From contig DNJM01000152.1 in NCBI GenBank assembly GCA_003489085.1, positions 1 through 5,887 of the forward strand: a stretch of DNA of 5,887 nucleotides. The letters are read 5' to 3'. The DNA comes from Lachnospiraceae bacterium. Its GTDB lineage: Bacteria; Bacillota; Clostridia; Lachnospirales; Lachnospiraceae. How positions within the stretch are numbered: position 1 is the stretch's first letter; each line of letters opens with the position of its first letter. Positions 1 to 5,408 of the stretch are shown here, piece by piece. The notes below the pieces were generated by a model. The model ran no database searches. It was not told the origin of the DNA and saw only the letters and a list, made by a program, of their open reading frames with translations. The translations under genes and the position numbers were made by a program.

Positions 1-20
1 AATTTCTGTAACTGTTTCAT
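1..20 (-). CDS. 5' end of an unidentified gene, cut by the left edge
   Basis: Only the first residues (MKQLQK) are inside the window, so no function can be given. The call rests on an ATG at 20-18 with a good Shine-Dalgarno (minus-strand AGGGAG, about 30-35) at normal spacing and an open frame to base 1. It lies 110 bases downstream of dapB on the same strand, so it could be a further operon member or have its own promoter; a TATAAT lies at 85-90 on the minus strand. With so few codons a chance match is possible. Confidence 0.45.
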
Positions 21-37
21 ATAAAAATCTCCCTTTC

Positions 38-73
38 TGTAAATAATGATCTGGTATAACAGTAATATTTACA
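38..73. repeat. Inverted repeat TGTAAATA / TATTTACA
   Basis: Perfect 8-base arms at 38-45 and 66-73 are separated by 20 bases. It lies between the possible TATAAT at 85-90 and the Shine-Dalgarno of the left-edge gene, so it would fall in that gene's leader. The 7-base core TGTAAAT is shared with the inverted repeat at 110-135. It could be an operator or a weak AU-rich hairpin; the GC content is too low for a strong RNA stem. Confidence 0.4.
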
Positions 74-84
74 AAAAAGGAGAT

Positions 85-90
85 ATTATA
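85..90 (-). promoter_or_regulatory. Possible -10 box (TATAAT) for the left-edge gene
   Basis: A perfect minus-strand TATAAT lies about 65 bases upstream of the putative start at 20. A TTTACA (-35-like, one mismatch to TTGACA) sits upstream, but with a 19-base spacer, longer than the ideal 17, and there is no extended TG motif. The surroundings are very AT-rich, so chance occurrence is a real possibility. Confidence 0.35.
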
Positions 91-109
91 CTTTTTTCTC
101 TTATTTTTG

Positions 110-135
110 TGTAAATCCTGTCCAATGGATTTACA
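110..135. repeat. Inverted repeat overlapping the dapB stop codon
   Basis: Perfect 9-base arms TGTAAATCC (110-118) and GGATTTACA (127-135) flank an 8-base loop. The right arm includes the dapB stop codon (131-133). Read on the dapB transcript, the hairpin is followed by an A-rich stretch, not a U-tract, so it lacks the signature of an intrinsic terminator. It may protect the mRNA 3' end or act as a DNA operator with the related repeat at 38-73. Confidence 0.45.
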
Positions 136-889
136 GCCGGATGACATCACTCATGTCATACATACCTGCCGGCTTTCCAGCCAGGAATCTGGCAGCTTCT
201 ACCGCACCCTTGGCAAATACCGCTTTGGAATATGCTGTATGAGAGAATTCAATGACCTCGTCCTCTCCGGCAAAGATCACATCATGCTGACCTACAATCG
301 TCCCGCCGCGCACCGATGAAATACCAATCTCATCTGTATGCCGCATTTCTCTTCTCTGGCTTCTGTCATACACATAGGTATATCTTCCATCCATAGCTTC
401 ATTCACAGAATCCGCCAACGCCAGTGCTGTCCCGCTCGGCGCGTCCAGCTTTCTGTTATGATGCTTTTCCACAACCTCAATGTCATAACCGGCTTCGGCA
501 AGAACAGAAGCGGCCTCTTTCAGAAGCTTCATTAGTAAATTAATTCCCAGTGACATATTCGCAGAACGAAGGACAGCTGTCTCTTTCGCTGTCTCCTGCA
601 CAAGCTGAAGCTGTGCCTCGGAAAGTCCCGTTGTACATAAAACAACGGGAAGTCTCCTTTCCTTACATACCTGCAGCATATCATCCATTGCCGCTGCCGT
701 AGAAAAGTCCACTACCACATCTGCTTCTGCATCACATTCCCGCAGACTGCTAAAAACCGGATAAGGATTCCGGATCCCCTGCCATGTATCCACACCTGCC
801 GCAATCTCAATCTCCGCATCGTCCTTCACAAGGTTGGTTACCACCTGCCCCATCTTGCCGTTGCAGCCATGTATAATCATTTTTATCAT
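131..889 (-). CDS. dapB: 4-hydroxy-tetrahydrodipicolinate reductase
   Basis: This cytosolic enzyme reduces the DapA product to tetrahydrodipicolinate with NAD(P)H in the lysine/diaminopimelate pathway. The 252-residue length is normal for the family. Visible features are the N-terminal Rossmann nucleotide loop GCNGKMG (8-14), the DFST motif (61-64), TTG (86-88), SANMSLGIN (109-117), the signature HHNRKLDAPSGTA (143-155) with the catalytic-site His pair and Lys147, RGGTIVGQH (194-202), and the usual C-terminal YDMSDVI. The start at 889 is chosen because GGAGG (899-903) lies nine bases upstream; an internal ATG at 880 would keep the Rossmann loop but is too far from it. It follows dapA by 40 bases with no promoter seen between, so the two are probably co-transcribed. 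No truncation or missing key residue was noticed. Confidence 0.97.
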   Translation of the reverse strand: MIKMIIHGCNGKMGQVVTNLVKDDAEIEIAAGVDTWQGIRNPYPVFSSLRECDAEADVVVDFSTAAAMDDMLQVCKERRLPVVLCTTGLSEAQLQLVQETAKETAVLRSANMSLGINLLMKLLKEAASVLAEAGYDIEVVEKHHNRKLDAPSGTALALADSVNEAMDGRYTYVYDRSQRREMRHTDEIGISSVRGGTIVGQHDVIFAGEDEVIEFSHTAYSKAVFAKGAVEAARFLAGKPAGMYDMSDVIRL

Positions 890-898
890 ATTCTTCTG

Positions 899-903
899 CC
901 TCC
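899..903 (-). promoter_or_regulatory. Ribosome binding site of dapB
   Basis: Minus-strand GGAGG lies nine bases before the ATG at 889 and inside the 40-base dapA-dapB gap. It decides the start in favour of MIKMIIHG over the downstream ATG at 880. Confidence 0.8.
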
Positions 904-929
904 GTGTCTCTTCTCTTAGTTCGATTTCT

Positions 930-1820
930 CTATACCAGCGGAATTCCGAATTCCCGCATGGCTTTTGTAAGGCTTTCCGTATGCTCCGGTGAAAGTTCGG
1001 TAAGCGGCATCCGAAGCGGTCCTGCCTCCAGTCCCATCAGGGAAGAAGCCTTCTTTACCGGAATCGGATTCACTTCGCTGAACAGTGCATGAATCAATGG
1101 AAGGGCGCGCAGCTGCAGCCTACGGCTTCCTTCTATATCCCCTTTGAAGAACAACTCGCAGATATCATGCGTCTCATCCGGAGCCACATTAGACAGTACA
1201 GAAATAACTCCTTTTGCTCCTAACGCCAGCATCGGAACGATCTGATCGTCATTTCCTGAATACAGATCAATATTTCCGTCTGTCAGCCGCATAATCTCTG
1301 CCACCTGCGAAATATTTCCGGATGCTTCTTTAATTCCTACAATATTCTTTACATTTTTTACCAGAGAAGCTGCCGTCTGCGGTGCAATATTTACCCCTGT
1401 ACGGCTTGCCACACTATACAGAATGATCGGAGCCTTCGCTTCCTTTGCGATCATCTCGTAATGTGCATATAGCCCCGCCTGTGTAGCCTTATTATAATAA
1501 GGAGTCACCAACAAAAGACCATCTGCCCCTGCCTCTGCCGCCTCTTTGGACATCTCTATCGCTGTACGTGTACAATTGGAGCCGGTTCCTGCAATTACCG
1601 GGATTCGCTTCTTCGCATAATCGATCGTAAACCGGATACATTCCATATGCTCCTCTTCTGTCATAGTGGCAGACTCTCCTGTGGTTCCGCAGCTGATAAT
1701 CGCATCCGTCTTCTTCTCACAGTGGTAATCAATCAATTCTGCCAATCTATCATAATGAATACTTCCATCTTCCTGAAACGGTGTAATAATCGCCACACCT
1801 GCACCTGTAAAAACTGCCAT
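930..1820 (-). CDS. dapA: 4-hydroxy-tetrahydrodipicolinate synthase
   Basis: This cytosolic (beta/alpha)8-barrel aldolase condenses pyruvate with aspartate-4-semialdehyde, the first committed step to lysine and diaminopimelate. Its 296 residues match the family. Visible motifs are GTTGESAT (45-52, with the catalytic Thr pair), GTGSN (78-82), TPYYN (106-110), Tyr135, Arg140 of SRTG, the Schiff-base Lys164 in GIKEASG (162-168), SGNDD (188-192) and NPIPVK (251-256). The stretch after Tyr135 reads SVASRTG, where most relatives have NVPSRTG or NVPGRTG. By recalled E. coli numbering, two allosteric lysine-contact positions differ (His53 to Glu55, Glu84 to Thr86). The start has a strong GAGGAGGAG Shine-Dalgarno (1825-1833) just upstream. 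A near-consensus promoter lies at 1857-1885, and dapB follows 40 bases downstream. Other family members such as N-acetylneuraminate lyase are unlikely given the motifs and the dapB neighbour. Confidence 0.97.
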   Translation of the reverse strand: MAVFTGAGVAIITPFQEDGSIHYDRLAELIDYHCEKKTDAIISCGTTGESATMTEEEHMECIRFTIDYAKKRIPVIAGTGSNCTRTAIEMSKEAAEAGADGLLLVTPYYNKATQAGLYAHYEMIAKEAKAPIILYSVASRTGVNIAPQTAASLVKNVKNIVGIKEASGNISQVAEIMRLTDGNIDLYSGNDDQIVPMLALGAKGVISVLSNVAPDETHDICELFFKGDIEGSRRLQLRALPLIHALFSEVNPIPVKKASSLMGLEAGPLRMPLTELSPEHTESLTKAMREFGIPLV

Positions 1821-1856
1821 GTTTCTCCTCCTCGCTTAACATTATTATTAGTAGAA

Positions 1857-1885
1857 ATTTTATCATTAATTTAGTACACTGTCAA
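1857..1885 (-). promoter_or_regulatory. Sigma-A type promoter of the dapA-dapB operon
   Basis: On the minus strand a perfect -35 TTGACA (1880-1885), a 17-base spacer (1863-1879) and -10 TAAAAT (1857-1862) are preceded directly by TGA, forming an extended -10. The predicted transcription start is near 1850, leaving a leader of about 30 bases before the dapA ATG. That is too short to hold a lysine riboswitch or T-box, so any lysine control would have to be by protein, enzyme feedback, or elsewhere. Confidence 0.85.
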
Positions 1886-1920
1886 TCAAGCCGAAGCAGA
1901 AACCCTGTTCAGGTACAAAT

Positions 1921-2553
1921 TTATACATCTTCTACGCATTCCAGTTTGCTGACGGAAACTTCATAGGCCACCCTCTTTTCTGTCTCTGTTTCTGATAGTT
2001 TCTTGACATATTCCCGACTCTGGATTCTGCCAAGAATCTGTACATGCTCACCCACGCGGAATCCGGAAGCAAAACGTGCATTTCTGCCCCAGCAGATGCA
2101 TGGAATATAATCAGACTTGCCATAAGGCCGGTTAACGGCCAGCAGAACATCTGCAATCTCTCTTCCAAGAGGTGTCTTGCGGTAGACCGGCTCTTTACAT
2201 ATGTATCCGTCCAGAAAGATGCTGTTCGTTTTTACTCCGTCCGGCTCTTCCTCCACGAAGGATACTTCTCTGACAAATACGGACAGTACCAGCCTGTTCT
2301 TCTGCTCCTCATGCCGGTTATAAGACCGGAACTGTCCTGCAACCATAATGTACTCTCCTGTATAATCTTCCGTAACATCAATCAGTCGTTCTGAGATCAT
2401 AAGTGGAATAATATCATCTGAATTGCTCAGACGCTTTACCTGTACATCCACCATGTAGAATCCCTCTCCGAACACCTCGTGGCTGAATTTGAACTTTGAA
2501 ACCACTTCTCCCATAATTGTTACCTGGTTGTTTTCAATAATCTTATCTGACAT
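1921..2553 (-). CDS. Tandem OB-fold single-stranded-DNA-binding-like protein
   Basis: The 210-residue protein consists of two SSB-type OB folds, roughly 10-102 and 109-207. The second is the better conserved: LDGYICKEPVYRKTPLGREI (114-133), DVLLAVNRPYG (135-145), DYIPCICWGRNARF (148-161, Trp155 and Phe161 resembling the DNA-stacking positions of SSB) and VGEHVQILGRIQSREY (167-182). The first aligns with it in outline (VTIMGEV, IIPLMISERL, GEYIMVAGQFRSYN), suggesting internal duplication and divergence. It probably binds single-stranded DNA in the cytoplasm. It ends in LECVEDV, without the acidic DDxIPF-like tip by which housekeeping SSB recruits partners, so it is more likely an accessory paralogue or a primosome-type protein. 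The start has AAGGGAG (2565-2571) eleven bases upstream. It is divergent from typA and has no clear terminator before dapA. Confidence 0.85.
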   Translation of the reverse strand: MSDKIIENNQVTIMGEVVSKFKFSHEVFGEGFYMVDVQVKRLSNSDDIIPLMISERLIDVTEDYTGEYIMVAGQFRSYNRHEEQKNRLVLSVFVREVSFVEEEPDGVKTNSIFLDGYICKEPVYRKTPLGREIADVLLAVNRPYGKSDYIPCICWGRNARFASGFRVGEHVQILGRIQSREYVKKLSETETEKRVAYEVSVSKLECVEDV

Positions 2554-2670
2554 GAAACGTAAATCTCCCTTCCTCTTAAGGCGTATTTTTTAGTCACTAC
2601 TAAGTTTATGAACCGAAATTCTAAATAGACCACAGAAAATGAATTTTCATCCAAAACCGTATGCCAGAAA

Positions 2671-2690
2671 TCCGCAAAATTCTGTGCGGA
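2671..2690. repeat. Inverted repeat TCCGCA / TGCGGA
   Basis: Perfect 6-base GC-rich arms (2671-2676 and 2685-2690) flank an 8-base spacer in an otherwise AT-rich region about 100 bases upstream of the typA promoter. Its place between two divergent genes fits an operator. On neither strand is it followed by a proper U-tract, so it is not a good terminator. Confidence 0.35.
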
Positions 2691-2771
2691 CAGTCAAAAA
2701 AACAAAGAAATCGCCGACAAACTGCACATTCCGACGAATTTCCTTTTTCCTGCCATGCATGTATAAATCTC

Positions 2772-2799
2772 TTGTAAAATCCCCAAAATGTGCTAATAT
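2772..2799 (+). promoter_or_regulatory. Extended -10 promoter of typA
   Basis: TTGTAA (2772-2777, four of six to TTGACA), a 16-base spacer, and TAATAT (2794-2799) preceded by TGC (2791-2793) form an extended -10 sigma-A type promoter. The predicted start near 2806 gives a leader of about 44 bases. Confidence 0.7.
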
Positions 2800-2830
2800 A
2801 TAGTTTGTTATGTAAAATATACCTAATTTC

Positions 2831-2838
2831 AGAAGGGA
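2831..2838 (+). promoter_or_regulatory. Ribosome binding site of typA
   Basis: AGAAGGGA lies eleven bases before the ATG at 2850, slightly long spacing. A second in-frame ATG at 2856 would be 17 bases away, so 2850 is preferred. Confidence 0.65.
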
Positions 2839-2849
2839 ATTGAAATCAT

Positions 2850-4679
2850 ATGAAAATGCAGCGTGAAGATGTTCGTAATATTGCAATCATTGCCCATGTA
2901 GACCATGGCAAAACAACGCTCGTAGATGAGCTGTTAAAGCAAAGCGGCGTATTCCGTGAAAATCAAGAAGTGGAAGAACGGGTCATGGATTCCAACGATA
3001 TCGAGCGGGAGCGCGGTATCACCATTCTTTCCAAAAATACTGCCGTTTATTATAAGAATACAAAGATTAATATCATTGATACACCCGGTCATGCCGATTT
3101 CGGCGGCGAGGTCGAGCGTGTCCTTAAGATGGTCAATGGTGTCATCCTGCTGGTAGATGCCTTCGAGGGCGTTATGCCGCAGACTAAATTCGTACTGCGT
3201 AAAGCTCTGGAGCTTGCTCTTCCGGTTATCGTCTGCATCAATAAGATCGACCGTCCGGAAGCACGCCCGAAGGAAGTCATTGACGAGGTACTGGAGCTGT
3301 TCATTGACCTGGACGCCTCCGATGAGCAGCTGGACTGCCCATTCGTCTATGCCTCTGCCAAATCCGGTATAGCCGTACTGGATCTGTCCGATGATCCGAA
3401 AAATATGACACCATTATTCGATACGATCCTGGATTACATTCCGGCGCCGGAAGGAGATCCGGATGCAGGTACACAGGTTCTGATCAGCACGATCGATTAC
3501 AATGAATATGTAGGCCGAATCGGTGTCGGCAAGGTAGATAATGGTACCATTTCTGTCAATCAGGATCTGGTTGTGGTAAACCACCATGAACCGGACAAGC
3601 AGAGACGGGTTAAAATCGGCAAATTATATGAATTTGACGGTCTGAAGAAGGTTGAGGTCAAGGAAGCCGGCATTGGATCCATCGTAGCCATCTCCGGAAT
3701 TCCGGATATCGCCATCGGCGATACCATCTGCTCCGCGGAGAACCCGCAGGCGATTCCGTTCCAGAAGATTTCCGAACCGACCATTGCCATGCAGTTTATC
3801 GTTAATGACAGTCCATTTGCCGGCCTGGAAGGTAAATATGTGACCTCCCGCCATTTAAAGGACCGTCTGTTCCGTGAACTGAATACCGATGTCAGCCTTC
3901 GTGTAGAAGAATCCAACTCTACAGACAGCTTCAAGGTATCCGGCAGAGGGGAACTGCATCTTTCCGTCCTGATTGAAAATATGCGCCGGGAAGGTTATGA
4001 ATTTGCAGTCAGCAAGGCAGAAGTATTATATAAGAAGGATGAAAACGGAAAACTCCTGGAGCCAATAGAGCTTGCCTACATTGATGTGCCGGAAGAATTC
4101 AACGGCATCGTCATCGATAAATTAAGCCAGAGAAAAGGCGAACTGCGCAATATGGGAAGTGCCAGCGGCGGTTATACCCGTCTGGAATTCTCCATTCCGG
4201 CAAGAGGCCTGATCGGTTATCGTGGTGAATTCATGACCGATACCAAAGGAAACGGCATTCTGAATACAATCTTCGATGGCTATGCTCCATATAAGGGAGA
4301 TATCCAGTATCGGAAGCAGGGATCTCTGATCGCCTTTGAAACTGGCGAAGCAGTTACCTATGGTCTGTTTTCCGCCCAGGACCGCGGTACGTTATTTATC
4401 GGACCCGGAGAGAAGGTTTATGCCGGTATGGTCATCGGACAGAATGGCAAGACGGATGATATTGAGATCAATGTCTGCAAGACCAAGCACCTGACCAATA
4501 CCCGTTCCTCCAGCTCGGACGAGGCACTGAAGCTGACGCCGCCGAAGATCCTGAGCCTGGAACAGGCAATTGACTTTATTGAAACGGATGAACTTCTGGA
4601 GGTAACCCCGAAGTCCCTCCGGATACGTAAGAAAATTCTGGATCATAGACTGCGCAAGAGGGCTCAGTTCCAGAAATAG
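2850..4679 (+). CDS. typA: Translational GTPase TypA/BipA
   Basis: This ribosome-binding GTPase of the EF-G/LepA superfamily is linked in studied bacteria to 50S subunit assembly, cold growth and stress adaptation. The 609 residues match full-length family members. The G domain shows G1 AHVDHGKT (15-22), G2 RERGITI (53-59), G3 DTPGHADF (77-84), G4 NKID (131-134) and G5 SAKSG (169-173). A beta-barrel domain II (about 205-300), domain III with SGRGELHLS, a domain V-like region containing RGLIGYRGEF, and the TypA-specific C-terminal domain ending in RIRKKILDHRLRKRA follow. The RGLIGYRGEF motif and C-terminal domain separate it from LepA and EF-G. It is the first of three plus-strand genes, with its own promoter at 2772-2799. 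No terminator is evident in the 66 bases before the next gene, so readthrough is likely. All GTPase residues are intact. Confidence 0.98.
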   Translation: MKMQREDVRNIAIIAHVDHGKTTLVDELLKQSGVFRENQEVEERVMDSNDIERERGITILSKNTAVYYKNTKINIIDTPGHADFGGEVERVLKMVNGVILLVDAFEGVMPQTKFVLRKALELALPVIVCINKIDRPEARPKEVIDEVLELFIDLDASDEQLDCPFVYASAKSGIAVLDLSDDPKNMTPLFDTILDYIPAPEGDPDAGTQVLISTIDYNEYVGRIGVGKVDNGTISVNQDLVVVNHHEPDKQRRVKIGKLYEFDGLKKVEVKEAGIGSIVAISGIPDIAIGDTICSAENPQAIPFQKISEPTIAMQFIVNDSPFAGLEGKYVTSRHLKDRLFRELNTDVSLRVEESNSTDSFKVSGRGELHLSVLIENMRREGYEFAVSKAEVLYKKDENGKLLEPIELAYIDVPEEFNGIVIDKLSQRKGELRNMGSASGGYTRLEFSIPARGLIGYRGEFMTDTKGNGILNTIFDGYAPYKGDIQYRKQGSLIAFETGEAVTYGLFSAQDRGTLFIGPGEKVYAGMVIGQNGKTDDIEINVCKTKHLTNTRSSSSDEALKLTPPKILSLEQAIDFIETDELLEVTPKSLRIRKKILDHRLRKRAQFQK

Positions 4680-4689
4680 TATTCCATTC

Positions 4690-4718
4690 TTTACAAGTCT
4701 TCTGAAATCCTTTACAAT
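4690..4718 (+). promoter_or_regulatory. Promoter of the PsiE-like gene
   Basis: TTTACA (4690-4695), exactly 17 bases, then TACAAT (4713-4718) gives five of six matches at each box to the sigma-A consensus. The predicted start near 4725 leaves about 20 bases before the ATG at 4746. The -10 overlaps the left arm of the inverted repeat at 4708-4738, so a transcript from here would lack that arm. Confidence 0.7.
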
Positions 4719-4738
4719 AAAAGAAAATGTGTAAAGGA
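4708..4738 (+). promoter_or_regulatory. Inverted repeat covering the Shine-Dalgarno of the PsiE-like gene
   Basis: Perfect 9-base arms TCCTTTACA (4708-4716) and TGTAAAGGA (4730-4738) flank a 13-base loop. The right arm contains most of the AAAGGAG ribosome binding site (4733-4739) of the gene starting at 4746. In RNA reading through from typA the stem could hide this site. As DNA it could be an operator spanning the -10 box and start region. It is not followed by a U-tract, so it is not a terminator. Confidence 0.55.
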
Positions 4739-4745
4739 GTTCTTA

Positions 4746-5357
4746 ATGAAAAAGTATGTCAAAGTACTGCTGAAAAAGTCATCCTCAGGGTTGGAACTGT
4801 TCATCGCGGGTGTGCTGTGTATCGCGATTCTGTTCTTTTCCCTGCGGCTGACCGGCAGTGTATTCCACTTTCCCAATTTCCAACAATTCGATACCTTCGA
4901 GGAATTGCTTAGCAATGCCTTTTCTCTGGTGATTGGTATTGAGCTGATTCGTATGCTGTGCGAACATTCACCGGGAACAATTTTTGAGGTTCTGGTATTT
5001 GCCATTGCCAGACAGGTTGTCATTTCTCACGGGCATGCCATTGACAATCTGATCGGTGTCGCTGCCATTGCGATTCTTTTTGCTACCCGGAAGTACCTGT
5101 TCTGTGAATTCGATGAAGCAGAACGGATCGTATTCCGTGCCTCTCTGCAGGTGTCCCTGGTCAATAAGATCGTACATACCCATATTCCATACAATGATAA
5201 TGAAACACTGGGGGACATACTGCTGCATAAGCTGGAAAAGGATGGCATTGAAGTCGGTGTCGGCGCATGCGCTTATTTCTCTGATTTCGGACTGCGGATT
5301 GCGAAGATGCATGAAGGGAAAGTCTCGCGGATTGAAGTAATTCGGTCTATACGTTAA
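4746..5357 (+). CDS. PsiE-like four-helix membrane protein with C-terminal domain
   Basis: This 203-residue inner-membrane protein has unknown biochemical function. Four hydrophobic segments are visible, roughly 17-36, 54-71, 76-93 and 98-118. The stretch FEVLVFAIARQVVIS-HGHAIDNLIGVAAIAIL (80-111) resembles E. coli PsiE, whose matching part as I recall it has [25 protein letters not shown]; PsiE is known only as phosphate-starvation inducible. After the last helix comes a soluble tail (about 120-203) not found in short PsiE. Its LGDILLHKLEKDGIEVGV...FGLRIAKMHEGKVSRIEVIR pattern is reminiscent of the CorC/HlyC transporter-associated domain, a tentative reading. The AAAGGAG site (4733-4739) supports the start at 4746. 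It lies between typA and hpf with its own promoter and a Shine-Dalgarno-covering inverted repeat. Family assignment is moderately sure; function is not. Confidence 0.8.
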   Translation: MKKYVKVLLKKSSSGLELFIAGVLCIAILFFSLRLTGSVFHFPNFQQFDTFEELLSNAFSLVIGIELIRMLCEHSPGTIFEVLVFAIARQVVISHGHAIDNLIGVAAIAILFATRKYLFCEFDEAERIVFRASLQVSLVNKIVHTHIPYNDNETLGDILLHKLEKDGIEVGVGACAYFSDFGLRIAKMHEGKVSRIEVIRSIR

Positions 5358-5367
5358 CTGCAGATTG

Positions 5368-5376
5368 TGATATAAT
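5368..5376 (+). promoter_or_regulatory. Extended -10 promoter of hpf
   Basis: A perfect TATAAT (5371-5376) is preceded immediately by TGA (5368-5370), an extended -10. No good -35 is present at the expected place, where TATACG or CTATAC are found. The -35 region overlaps the end of the PsiE-like gene (stop at 5355-5357). The predicted start near 5383 gives a leader of about 26 bases. Confidence 0.65.
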
Positions 5377-5408
5377 ACAGATATAAACCAGCGAGAGGAG
5401 TTGATTGT

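Larger units (their letters stand above)
2554..2849. other. Divergent intergenic region between the SSB-like gene and typA
   Basis: This 296-base AT-rich stretch holds the 5' signals of both neighbours. The typA promoter (2772-2799) and ribosome binding site (2831-2838) are clear on the plus strand. On the minus strand the SSB-like gene's Shine-Dalgarno is clear (2565-2571), but no convincing -35/-10 pair was found; a TAGAAT lacks a partner. Two small dyads are present: TTAGT/ACTAA (2590-2603) and TCCGCA/TGCGGA (2671-2690). No believable gene or known riboswitch was recognised. A 54-codon plus-strand reading frame from 2639 to 2803 has no ribosome binding site. Confidence 0.7.

Noticed and set aside
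73..97. AAAAAAG/CTTTTTT dyad as a bidirectional terminator
   Set aside because: The stem would be nearly all A-U with an 11-base loop, too weak; the run pattern is expected in such AT-rich DNA.
76..111. Plus-strand AAGGAGAT as a ribosome binding site
   Set aside because: No ATG, GTG or TTG lies at usable spacing; the first GTG (109-111) is about 27 bases away and is followed at once by a stop.
110..135. Inverted repeat at the dapB stop as an intrinsic terminator
   Set aside because: In the dapB direction the stem is followed by an A-rich, not U-rich, stretch, and the stem itself is AT-rich.
1821..1920. Lysine riboswitch or T-box ahead of dapA
   Set aside because: Only 100 bases are available and the promoter leaves a leader of about 30 bases.
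2044..2394. 116-codon plus-strand reading frame inside the SSB-like gene
   Set aside because: It is fully antisense to a well-supported coding region and shows no recognisable protein features.
2639..2803. 54-codon plus-strand reading frame in the divergent region
   Set aside because: There is no Shine-Dalgarno, the frame runs across the typA promoter, and the Lys/Pro-rich product resembles nothing I know.
2647..2886. 79-codon minus-strand reading frame overlapping the typA start
   Set aside because: It begins inside typA codons, lacks a ribosome binding site, and spans the typA promoter; best seen as chance.
3560..3934. 124-codon minus-strand reading frame inside typA
   Set aside because: The Ser/Arg-rich translation is typical of an antisense shadow, and typA is unambiguous here.
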